Shown here one piece after another: positions 1 to 6,937 of a DNA stretch of 7,964 nt. Every line of letters starts with the position of its first letter. Position 1 is the first letter of the stretch. The position numbers and the translations under genes are program-made. Origin of the DNA: JBOGJI01 sp050747865 (GTDB lineage Bacteria > Acidobacteriota > Thermoanaerobaculia > Multivoradales > JAHEKO01). The DNA is taken from assembly GCA_050747865.1 (NCBI GenBank), contig JBOGJI010000240.1, forward strand, positions 1 through 7,964, given 5' to 3'. The notes beneath the pieces are model-generated. The model made no database searches and was not told where the DNA came from. It saw nothing but the letters and a program-made list of their open reading frames with translations.

Positions 1-60
1 CTAGCTTCCCACAGCCGCAGATGCCTGAGACAATCTGGCGAGGCCACGGCATCGAGCCGG

Positions 61-615
61 ATGACCATGAGGATTGTGTCCGAAGGCTCACGCGACAGAG
101 CTCAACCTACGGCCCAGGGGGGCGCGCCGCTGATCCGTCCGTTTGTCGAAGCGGACCGCGAGGCGATCTTGTGGATCAACAACGCGAGCGTCCCGGCCGT
201 CGGTGCGCTCGACGAAGCCGGTCTGCGGCGGCTGCTCTCGTTCGCCTCGTTGACGTTGGTCGTCACTCCCGCCGATGCCCCGGACCTCGTCGCCGGCTTC
301 TGCGTGCTGCTCGATCCGGGCACGGCCTATCCGAGCGTCAACTACCGCTGGTTCGACGAGCGCTACGACGACTTCTGGTACCTGGACCGCGTGGCCATCG
401 ACGAGCCCTACCGCGACCGCGGCTTCGGGACCGCGCTGTATCGGGAGGTCGAACGACGCGCCCGGGCGAAGATGATCGCTCTGGAGGTCAACGTGAGGCC
501 GCGCAACGAGGGATCGTTACGCTTCCACCGACGGCAGGGTTTCGTCGAGGTGGGCCAGCAAGAGACCGACTACGGCGCGCGGGTCAGCCTCCAGATCAAA
601 CGCTTGGCGACATGA
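61..615 (+). CDS. GNAT-family N-acetyltransferase (COG3818-like), substrate unknown
   Basis: A 184-residue protein with a GNAT fold, expected to transfer an acetyl group from acetyl-CoA to an unknown amine in the cytoplasm. The domain begins near residue 24 (LIRPFVEADREAI). The acetyl-CoA-binding motif A is RDRGFG at 118-123 (R/QxxGxG). The C-terminal motif B is N149-E-G-S with F155-H156 and RQGF at 158-161. The segment around 91-110 (NYRWF, then WYLDRVAID) resembles the uncharacterised COG3818 acetyltransferases, by recollection of the family only. Residues 1-23 look unstructured. ATG at 61 and ATG at 67 are both possible starts. Neither has a convincing Shine-Dalgarno, and the frame stays open to the left edge of the window, so the true start could lie upstream. 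A gap of about 64 bases separates it from the following operon, so it may be its own unit. Confidence 0.85.
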   Translation: MTMRIVSEGSRDRAQPTAQGGAPLIRPFVEADREAILWINNASVPAVGALDEAGLRRLLSFASLTLVVTPADAPDLVAGFCVLLDPGTAYPSVNYRWFDERYDDFWYLDRVAIDEPYRDRGFGTALYREVERRARAKMIALEVNVRPRNEGSLRFHRRQGFVEVGQQETDYGARVSLQIKRLAT

Positions 616-656
616 GTCGCTCTCGGGCGGGCCCGGGAGTGGCACGAACTCGATGG

Positions 657-670
657 TGGTCTGCTAGCCT
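657..670 (+). promoter_or_regulatory. possible extended -10 region upstream of the SDR gene
   Basis: The gap 616-679 is the only sizeable non-coding stretch ahead of the eight-gene run, so a promoter is expected here. TGGTCTGCTAGCCT contains TG-C-TAGCCT, which resembles an extended -10 element about 10 bases before the ATG at 680. I see no good -35 hexamer. The 10-mer TGGTCTGCTA recurs at 2311-2320, ahead of sucC. The call is weak. Confidence 0.2.
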
Positions 671-679
671 CCGCATCCC

Positions 680-1462
680 ATGGATCTGGTCGGTCGTGTC
701 GTCCTTGTGACCGGTGCCGCACGGCGCGTCGGCAGGGCGATCGCGCTCGAGCTCGGGCGGCGCGGCTGTCACGTGGCCGTGCACTACGGCGGGTCGCAAA
801 GCGAGGCGGAAGAGACTGTGGAGGCCCTGCGCGAGTTGGGCGTGGAGGCGCAGGCGCTGCAGGCCGATCTGCGGGATCCGGTGGCCATCGACACGCTCTT
901 CGCGGCCTTCGATCGCGGCTTCGACCGGCTCGACGTCCTGGTCAACTGCGCCGCCTCCTTTCGCCGGCTGGCTTTCGCCGACACCACGGCGGGCGACTGG
1001 GACGAGGCTTTGGCGGTGAACCTGCGCGCGCCATTCCTGCTCAGCCAGCGGGCGAGCGACCGGATGCGGTGGCAACCGCGGCGGGACTCGCCAGGGCTCA
1101 TCGTCAATCTGGGCGACCACTCGGGGACCTCAGGCTGGAGCGGGTACGCCGCCCACGGCGTGAGCAAGGCCGGCCTGCTGCACCTGACCCGGGTGGCGGC
1201 GCTGGAGCTGGCGCCCGGGGTGCGGGTCAACGCCATCGTGCCGGGCGCCATCCTGCCGCATCCGGACGCGCGGCCGGAGGATGATCCGGCGTTCGAGGCT
1301 CTGGGTCGAACGCTGCCTCTGCGGCGCACGGGAACACCGGAGCAGGTGGCGCAAGCGGTCGTCTTCCTGGCGGAGAACGATTTCATCACCGGGGCGGTGC
1401 TGCCGGTGGACGGGGGAGAGCATCTCCTGGGCGGCAGGACCGCGACGGGCTTGGAGGGCTGA
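680..1462 (+). CDS. SDR oxidoreductase, pteridine reductase (PTR1/FolM)-like, catalytic Tyr replaced by His
   Basis: A 260-residue classical-length short-chain dehydrogenase/reductase with a Rossmann fold. The cofactor loop is TGAARRVG at 11-18, matching the TGxxxRxG signature of NADPH-dependent pteridine reductases. The NNAG-equivalent is NCAAS at 89-93 and the structural Asn is N114. The catalytic region aligns without gaps to Leishmania PTR1 as I recall it: D146 matches Asp181 and K163 matches Lys198. The position of Tyr194 is H159 (codon CAC at 1154-1156), so the general-acid Tyr of YxxxK is missing. The C-terminal VNAIVPGAILP and ITGAVLPVDGG segments are typical of SDRs. Placement 3 bases before folB and folK suggests a role in pterin or folate reduction (dihydromonapterin or dihydrofolate), but the substrate is inferred. 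The ATG at 680 has no clear Shine-Dalgarno. It is the first gene of the likely operon. Confidence 0.88.
   Translation: MDLVGRVVLVTGAARRVGRAIALELGRRGCHVAVHYGGSQSEAEETVEALRELGVEAQALQADLRDPVAIDTLFAAFDRGFDRLDVLVNCAASFRRLAFADTTAGDWDEALAVNLRAPFLLSQRASDRMRWQPRRDSPGLIVNLGDHSGTSGWSGYAAHGVSKAGLLHLTRVAALELAPGVRVNAIVPGAILPHPDARPEDDPAFEALGRTLPLRRTGTPEQVAQAVVFLAENDFITGAVLPVDGGEHLLGGRTATGLEG
1453..1458 (+). promoter_or_regulatory. Shine-Dalgarno for folB
   Basis: GGAGGG lies 7 bases before the GTG at 1466, inside the last codons of the SDR gene. It supports the GTG start. Confidence 0.75.
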
Positions 1463-1465
1463 CAC

Positions 1466-1822
1466 GTGGCGGATCGCATCTTCGTGCGCAATCTCCTGGT
1501 GCGGGGCATCGTGGGCGTCAACGACTGGGAGCGCGAGACCCGGCAGGACATCCTGATCAACCTGGAGCTGGAGCACGACTTCGCCGCGGCGGCGGCCTCC
1601 GACGACATCGCCGACGCCCTGAACTACCGCACCCTGACCAAAGCGGTCATCGCCTACGTCGAGGGCTCCTCTCACTTCCTGGTCGAGCGCCTGGCCGAGG
1701 GCGTAGCCCGTATCTGCCTCGAGCATGGGGCGCTGGCGGCGCGGGTGCGGGTGGAGAAGCCCGGCGCCCTGCGCTTCGCCGAGTCGGTGGGCGTGGAGAT
1801 CGAGAGGCGCCGGGACGGGTGA
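1466..1822 (+). CDS. folB: Dihydroneopterin aldolase
   Basis: A 118-residue cytoplasmic enzyme that cleaves 7,8-dihydroneopterin to 6-hydroxymethyl-7,8-dihydropterin and glycolaldehyde in folate synthesis. Length and layout are standard for the family. The N-terminal hallmark GIVGVNDWERETRQDI spans 14-29 and contains E22. Y54 follows in LNYRTL, E74 in LVERLAE, and K98 in VEKPGALRF (96-104). These match the Glu22, Tyr54, Glu74 and C-terminal Lys active-site residues of characterised FolB proteins. Members of the family form octamers. The GTG start at 1466 is preceded by GGAGGG with ideal spacing and comes 3 bases after the SDR stop. The last codon overlaps the start of folK as GTGA, which indicates translational coupling to the next enzyme of the pathway. 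No residues appear anomalous. Confidence 0.96.
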   Translation: MADRIFVRNLLVRGIVGVNDWERETRQDILINLELEHDFAAAAASDDIADALNYRTLTKAVIAYVEGSSHFLVERLAEGVARICLEHGALAARVRVEKPGALRFAESVGVEIERRRDG

Positions 1823-2381
1823 GGGTCTTCGTTGGTCTGGGCTCGAACATCCACCCGCGGGAGAACCTCCGGCGCGCCGTGACGCTGCTCGAAGAGCGGT
1901 CGCGGCTCGTCGCGGTGTCGCCCGTCTACCGCACCGCGGCGGTGGGTCGCTCCGATCTCCCGCCCTTCCTGAACGCCGCAGTGGAGCTGTCCGACGCGCG
2001 CGATCCGGCCGAGCTCAAGTACGCGCTGCTGCGGCCCATCGAGGCGGAGCTGGGACGGGTGCGCACGGCCGATCGCGCCGCGCCGCGGACCATCGACCTC
2101 GACCTGCTGCTCGTCGACGGCTTGGTCCTCGACGACCCGGGCACCGGTATCACCTTGCCGGATCCCGAGATCCTCGAGCGCCCCCATCTGGCGCTGCCCC
2201 TCGCCGACCTCGCTCCAGATCTCGTCCATCCGACGGACGGCCGGACACTGGCCGAGGTCGCGAAGGCGCTGAGCTACGAAGCGGAGCCGGAGTGTCGGCC
2301 GCTGGCCGGCTGGTCTGCTACTCTCGCGCGGCCCCGCGGCGCCGGACAGCCGGCAGCCGGGGCGCGACAGGAGGGCGATTC

Positions 2382-2385
<4 letters not shown>
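1819..2385 (+). CDS. folK: 2-amino-4-hydroxy-6-hydroxymethyldihydropteridine pyrophosphokinase (HPPK)
   Basis: Transfers pyrophosphate from ATP to 6-hydroxymethyl-7,8-dihydropterin, the step after FolB. The protein has 188 residues against about 160 for typical HPPK. The N-terminus MRVFVGLGSNIHPRENL is characteristic. The HPPK signature RAAPRTIDLDLLL (86-98) carries the two Mg-binding aspartates D93 and D95. FLNAAVEL at 50-57 and the C-terminal PLADLAPDLVHP also fit. In the loop equivalent to E. coli PHYDMKNR, this protein reads PDPEILER, so D115 replaces His115 while R121 is kept. Residues from about 156 to 188 are a Gly/Ala/Arg-rich tail without recognisable homology. The start is GTG in a GTGA overlap with folB, with only a weak GAGAGG upstream. 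The stop overlaps the sucC TTG start as TTGA, and the tail-coding DNA carries the sucC ribosome-binding site. Confidence 0.95.
2311..2324 (+). promoter_or_regulatory. possible internal promoter -10 ahead of sucC
   Basis: TGGTCTGCTA at 2311-2320 repeats the 10-mer found upstream of the SDR gene and continues as CTCT, giving TG-C-TACTCT, an extended -10-like string. It lies in the DNA for the non-conserved FolK tail, about 58 bases before the sucC start. No convincing -35 was found. It may be coincidence. Confidence 0.15.
2369..2374 (+). promoter_or_regulatory. Shine-Dalgarno for sucC
   Basis: A perfect AGGAGG with a 7-base spacer to the TTG at 2382. It fixes the unusual TTG start. The open frame runs far upstream through folK, so length alone would mis-place this start. 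Confidence 0.85.
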
Positions 2386-3556
<1,171 letters not shown>

Positions 3557-3557
<1 letters not shown>

Positions 3558-4435
3558 TGGCGATCTGGGTGAACGACCAGACCCGACTCCTCGTGCAGGG
3601 GATCACCGGCAAGGAGGGAACCTTCCACGCCCTGGGCTGCCGCGACTACGGCACCCAGGTGGTCGCCGGGGTGACCCCCGGCAAGGGCGGCCAGGACGTC
3701 GAGAGCATCCCGGTCTTCGACTCGGTGGACGAGGCGCGGCAGGCGACCGGGGCCAACGCCTCGATGATCTTCGTGCCGCCTCCGTTCGCCGCCGACGCGA
3801 TCATGGAGGCGGCGGCCGCGGGCGTGGAGCTGGTGGTGTGCATCACCGAGGGCATCCCGGTGGCCGATATGCTGACGGTCAAGGCCTTCCTGCGCGACCA
3901 CCCGACCCGGCTGATCGGGCCCAACTGTCCCGGCGTCATCACGCCGGGGCAGGCCAAGATCGGCATCATGCCGGGCCACATCCACCAGCCCGGCCGGGTC
4001 GGTGTGATCAGCCGCTCCGGCACCCTCACCTACGAGGCGGTCTGGCAGTTGAGCAACCTCAGGCTCGGGCAATCGACCTGCGTCGGCATCGGCGGCGACC
4101 CGGTCAACGGAACCAGCTTCGTGGACGTGCTGGAGGCCTTCGCCGGGGACTCCCAGACGGAGGCAGTCATCCTGATCGGCGAGATCGGCGGCTCGGCGGA
4201 GGAGGAGGCGGCAGCCTGGATCCGGCAGAGCTTCGACCGCCCGGTCGCCGGCTTCATCGCCGGCCGCACCGCGCCGCCGGGGCGGCGCATGGGCCATGCC
4301 GGCGCCATCGTCTCCGGCGGCAGCGGGACCGCGGCGGCGAAGATGGAGGCGATGCGGGAGGCCGGGATCACGGTCGTCGAGTCCCCGGCCGAGCTCGGCG
4401 CCACGGTGGCCCGCCTGCTGAGAGCCTGTGAATGA
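3557..4435 (+). CDS. sucD: Succinyl-CoA synthetase (succinate-CoA ligase) alpha subunit
   Basis: A 292-residue alpha subunit (E. coli 289) that binds CoA and carries the phosphohistidine intermediate. The N-terminal CoA-binding domain has LVQGITGKEGTFH (12-24) and VAGVTPGKGGQ (36-46). CITEGIPVADML (95-106) and LIGPNCPGVITPGQAKIGI (119-137) are near-identical to the family consensus. The active-site His is H247 in GRRMGHAGAIVSGGSG (242-257), equivalent to E. coli His246. GEIGGSAEEEAA (208-219) is also conserved. The ATG overlaps the sucC stop by one base, and the purine-rich GGGGGAG at 3543-3549 gives a ribosome-binding site, so the two subunits are likely made in equal amounts. Its end overlaps the next gene by eight bases. 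Confidence 0.98.
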
Positions 4436-5126
4436 ATCTCCCGTGGGTCGCGTAGAGGGCGACGGCTGGCTGGTCTTGATCGGCGGCGGCGAGTTCAGCT
4501 TCGGGGAGACGCTGGAAGCGGACCGCGCCTGGCTCGCGAAGAGCCCGGAAGGCCCGATCGGCTTCCTTCCCACGGCCTCCGGCTCGGCCGACTACCCACG
4601 GCATTTCGCGGCCTACCTCGCGGAGGAGCACCGGCGCGAGAGCGAGCTGATCCCGATCTACCGTGAGCGGGACGCGCGGCGCGGCAAGAACCTGGAACGC
4701 ATCGCGGCGGTGGCCTGCGTGTACATCGGCGGAGGCGTCACCGACCAGCTCCTGGACACGCTGCGCGACACCCCCGCGGGCGCGGCCCTGCTCGACAGGC
4801 TGGGCTCGGGCGGCACGGTAGTCGCCATCGGGGCCGCCGCCCAGGCTCTCGGCGCCATGACCCGCAGCCTGTACGGCGGCGGGGCGATCCCGGGGCTGGG
4901 CTGGCTGCGCCACGGCGGCGTCGAGACGAACTTCGACCCCGGCCACGACCGGCGACTGCGGCAGCTCCTGCGCCAGCCGGCCGTGCGTTGGGGGCTCGGC
5001 CTGCCGGCGGGCTCGGCGCTGCTGCTGGGCCCGCAAGGAGAGACCGAGATCGTCGGCATGGCCTTCGCGCTGGACGATCCGGACGGAGATCTACAAGTGC
5101 TCACACAAGGAGTCGAAACGTTATGA
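4428..5126 (+). CDS. Peptidase S51 / cyanophycinase-like protein lacking the catalytic Ser (predicted pseudoenzyme)
   Basis: A 232-residue protein with the class-I glutamine-amidotransferase-like layout of the S51 (dipeptidase E/cyanophycinase) family. WLVLIGGGEFSFG (14-26) and GPIGFLPTASGS (42-53) give the first strands. VYIGGGVTDQLLDTLRDT (98-115) matches the YxGGGxxxxLL segment. GGTVVAIGAAAQALGAM (128-144) occupies the nucleophile elbow, where active members read GTSAGA; here A136 stands in for the Ser. ETNFDP (166-171) with R175 and R178 resembles the following HFxxRxR region, and GLGLPAGSALLLG (189-201) replaces the usual GIGIDExTA. The fold is therefore plausible and peptidase activity is unlikely. 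No signal peptide is seen. The start is GTG 4428, overlapping sucD by eight bases with a weak Shine-Dalgarno; GTG 4443 is an alternative. A binding or regulatory role near SucCD and Ndk is conjecture. Confidence 0.75.
   Translation: MNESPVGRVEGDGWLVLIGGGEFSFGETLEADRAWLAKSPEGPIGFLPTASGSADYPRHFAAYLAEEHRRESELIPIYRERDARRGKNLERIAAVACVYIGGGVTDQLLDTLRDTPAGAALLDRLGSGGTVVAIGAAAQALGAMTRSLYGGGAIPGLGWLRHGGVETNFDPGHDRRLRQLLRQPAVRWGLGLPAGSALLLGPQGETEIVGMAFALDDPDGDLQVLTQGVETL
5107..5112 (+). promoter_or_regulatory. Shine-Dalgarno for ndk
   Basis: AAGGAG lies 10 bases before the ATG at 5123, within the last codons of the preceding gene. It selects this start over upstream in-frame codons that would add 45 unrelated residues. 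Confidence 0.7.
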
Positions 5127-5548
5127 GTCGTACCCTGGCCATCATCAAGCCCGACGCGGTGGAGGCCGGCCACGCCGGCAAGATCCTGGCGCGCCTCGAA
5201 GAGGAGGGCTTCCGCATCCTGGCGCTCTCCAAGCTCCACCTCTCCGAGGCCCAGGCCCGGGCCTTCTACGAGGTCCACCGTGAGCGCCCGTTCTACGGCA
5301 GCTTGGTCGCCTTCATGACCTCGGCGCCCTGCGTTTCCGTGGCCCTGGAGCGGGACGACGCGGTGGCCCACTTGCGCCGCGTGATGGGCGCCACCAACCC
5401 GGAGGAGGCGGAGCAGGGGACCCTTCGCAAGCTGTTCGCCACCTCCATCGAGCGCAACGCCATCCACGGCTCCGACTCACCGGAGAACGCCGCCCTCGAG
5501 CTGGCGTTCTTCTTCAGCCGCGCCGAGCTGCTCGCCGTCGCGCCATGA
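5123..5548 (+). CDS. ndk: Nucleoside diphosphate kinase
   Basis: A 141-residue cytoplasmic enzyme (E. coli 143) that moves the gamma phosphate between nucleoside triphosphates and diphosphates through a phosphohistidine. The N-terminus MSRTLAIIKPDAVEAG with K9 is typical. Y49, the FYGSLVAFMTS segment (57-67) and VMGATNPEEAEQGTLR (87-102) follow in the expected order. The active-site signature is NAIHGSDS (112-119) with H115, and R102 and R111 are the expected phosphate-binding arginines. After the GTLR motif it reads KLFATSIER rather than the GDF-type sequence of enterobacterial enzymes, which I regard as a normal lineage variant. The ATG overlaps the upstream stop as ATGA and the stop overlaps the next ATG in the same way. 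With sucCD nearby, it can spread newly made ATP or GTP through the NTP pool. Confidence 0.97.
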   Translation: MSRTLAIIKPDAVEAGHAGKILARLEEEGFRILALSKLHLSEAQARAFYEVHRERPFYGSLVAFMTSAPCVSVALERDDAVAHLRRVMGATNPEEAEQGTLRKLFATSIERNAIHGSDSPENAALELAFFFSRAELLAVAP

Positions 5549-5802
5549 CCTACCGCAGGCCCGACGTCGCGCCGGAGAGCGTCCTCGAGCCGCCGCGCCG
5601 CGGCCGTCAGGTCGGCCGTTTCTGCCGCGACTGCAAGTCGGTCTTCCCCCTGCACCTGGGCGTCCATCGCGGCAAGGGCTTGGGCCTCTTCGGCCGCGAC
5701 CACGTCATCTCGCCCTGCCGCCACGAGGGCGAGCCTTTCGAGCCAGGTGACGAGTGGTGGGAGCCCGCGGTCGAGGTGCTGCCCGTGCCGCCGCCCGAAT
5801 AG
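5545..5802 (+). CDS. Small Cys/His-containing protein, possible zinc-binding, function unknown
   Basis: An 85-residue protein I do not recognise. The start is fixed by an ATGA overlap with ndk, which argues that it is a real, coupled gene although it has no clear Shine-Dalgarno of its own. It shows FCRDCKSVFPLH at 26-37 (C27-x2-C30) and SPCRH at 56-60 (C58-x-H60), with H37, H41 and H53 between. A CxxC knuckle followed about 28 residues later by CxH is compatible with a small zinc-binding fold, which is inference only. The N-terminal 25 residues are rich in Arg and Pro, and the C-terminus is acidic, with two Trp (W71, W72) and a Pro-rich end. No membrane segment or signal peptide is visible. 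It is the last gene of the run and converges on the LacI-type gene with 24 bases between stops. Confidence 0.7.
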   Translation: MTYRRPDVAPESVLEPPRRGRQVGRFCRDCKSVFPLHLGVHRGKGLGLFGRDHVISPCRHEGEPFEPGDEWWEPAVEVLPVPPPE

Positions 5803-5826
5803 TGGGCGCTCGTGAAGCGAGGCGTG

Positions 5827-6933
5827 TTACCGGCGCAGGCGGTCGGCGGCCGGACCGGTGGACTCCCGGACGATGAGCTCGGGGGCCAGGGTGACGGTTT
5901 CGGCCGCGGAGCCGCCGTCCGCCAGGCGCGCGAGCAGCAGACGGCTGGCGGTCTCGCCCATCTGCTGCAGGGGCTGGCGGACCGTGGTGAGTCCCGGATT
6001 GAGGAAGGCGGCGCTCGCGATGTCGTCGAACCCGACCACCGAGACGTCCTGCGGGACCCGCAGCCCAGCCTCGAGGAAGGCATGGGTGGCGCCGATGGCG
6101 GACACGTCGTTGAAGGCGAAGAGGGCGGTGAACCGACGGCCGCTCCGCGCCAGCTCCGATCCGAATCGGTAGCCGTCCGCGTAGCTCTTCTCGGTCCGGG
6201 TGAGGCCTCCCGTGGGATCGTCGACGAGCTGGAACACGAGCTCGTCGTGGATCTCGACGCCGAATTCCCTGGCGGCGGCCACGACGGCCTCCCAGCGCTC
6301 CTCGGTGTCGGCGCTCCCGGTCTGACCTTTCACCAGCGCGATACGGCGGTGCTCGAGCTGCCGGAGGTGCTCGAGGGCCAGACGGGCCGCCCGCTCATGG
6401 TCGATGACGACGTTGGTGACGCCAGGGAGCGTCTGGTGGCCGGAGACGACGACCGTCGGCAGCCGCGGGGCATGCGACAAGGACGTCGCCATCAGCACCA
6501 TGCCTTCCACGGAACGGCTCTCCAGCAGCTCGAGACAGGTGTCCACCCGATCTTGATGCGCCCGATGGCTAGCGACCAGGTAGAAGTACCCCTCGCGTAC
6601 CAGGTAGTTCTCGAGGCCGCTCATGACGGCGGCCGCGTACGGCTCGTCGATCTCCGGAACCAAGACGCCGACGGTCTGGCTGCGACGGCGCCGCAGCGAG
6701 CGGGCCATGTGGTTCGGTCGGTATTTGAGCTCCTCGGCGGCGGCGAAGATGCGGGCCTGGGTCTGCTCCGGAATCGACTCGGCCCTCGGCGATCGGTTCA
6801 GCACCAGCGACACGGTGGTGGGCGAGAGCTCGAGATGGGCAGCGAGCTCGCGGAGCGTGACCCGTCCCCCGGACGCGCGCTCCCTCCGCAGGCCGGACGC
6901 TTCGCGTGGCGTCATCGCGCCATAGTCTTGCAC
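5827..6933 (-). CDS. LacI-family transcriptional regulator
   Basis: A 368-residue regulator, expected to bind operator DNA as a dimer and respond to a small ligand. After about 24 residues of Arg-rich extension comes the LacI helix-turn-helix: VTLRELAAHLELSPTTVSLVLN (25-46), split here as VTLRELAAHL plus ELSPTTVSLVLN. It continues to YRPNHMARSLR (71-81), the hinge helix with L80 as the minor-groove Leu. The periplasmic-binding-like core starts at TVGVLVPEIDEPYAAAVM (87-104). It includes LFAFNDVSAIGA (271-282), VPQDVSVVGFDDI (293-305) and LTTVRQPLQQMG (315-326), all canonical. The core is intact. The ligand cannot be deduced. The start is GTG 6933, backed by GGAG eight bases upstream; ATG 6915 is an alternative without a Shine-Dalgarno. 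It follows the egtD-like gene by 4 bases, so the two are probably co-transcribed and it may regulate its own operon. Confidence 0.95.
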   Translation of the reverse strand: MQDYGAMTPREASGLRRERASGGRVTLRELAAHLELSPTTVSLVLNRSPRAESIPEQTQARIFAAAEELKYRPNHMARSLRRRRSQTVGVLVPEIDEPYAAAVMSGLENYLVREGYFYLVASHRAHQDRVDTCLELLESRSVEGMVLMATSLSHAPRLPTVVVSGHQTLPGVTNVVIDHERAARLALEHLRQLEHRRIALVKGQTGSADTEERWEAVVAAAREFGVEIHDELVFQLVDDPTGGLTRTEKSYADGYRFGSELARSGRRFTALFAFNDVSAIGATHAFLEAGLRVPQDVSVVGFDDIASAAFLNPGLTTVRQPLQQMGETASRLLLARLADGGSAAETVTLAPELIVRESTGPAADRLRR

Positions 6934-6937
6934 GAGC

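Noticed and set aside
1..60. Leader of the GNAT gene: promoter or end of an upstream gene
   Set aside because: No clear -10/-35, Shine-Dalgarno, hairpin or recognisable coding segment; several frames are simply open.
21..710. Open frame overlapping the GNAT gene, and the 4988-5122 extension of the ndk frame
   Set aside because: Both are frame shadows of their overlapping genes; the translated sequence is Arg/Gly-rich and unlike the domain that should be present.
1725..2381. Upstream extension of the sucC frame, suggesting a 610-residue protein or fusion
   Set aside because: The extension is the shadow of folB/folK; SucC homology begins exactly at the TTG at 2382, which has AGGAGG in front.
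5803..5826. Terminator between the converging genes
   Set aside because: Only a 4-bp stem (CGCT/AGCG) could be drawn, with no T-tract on either strand, so I do not call a terminator.
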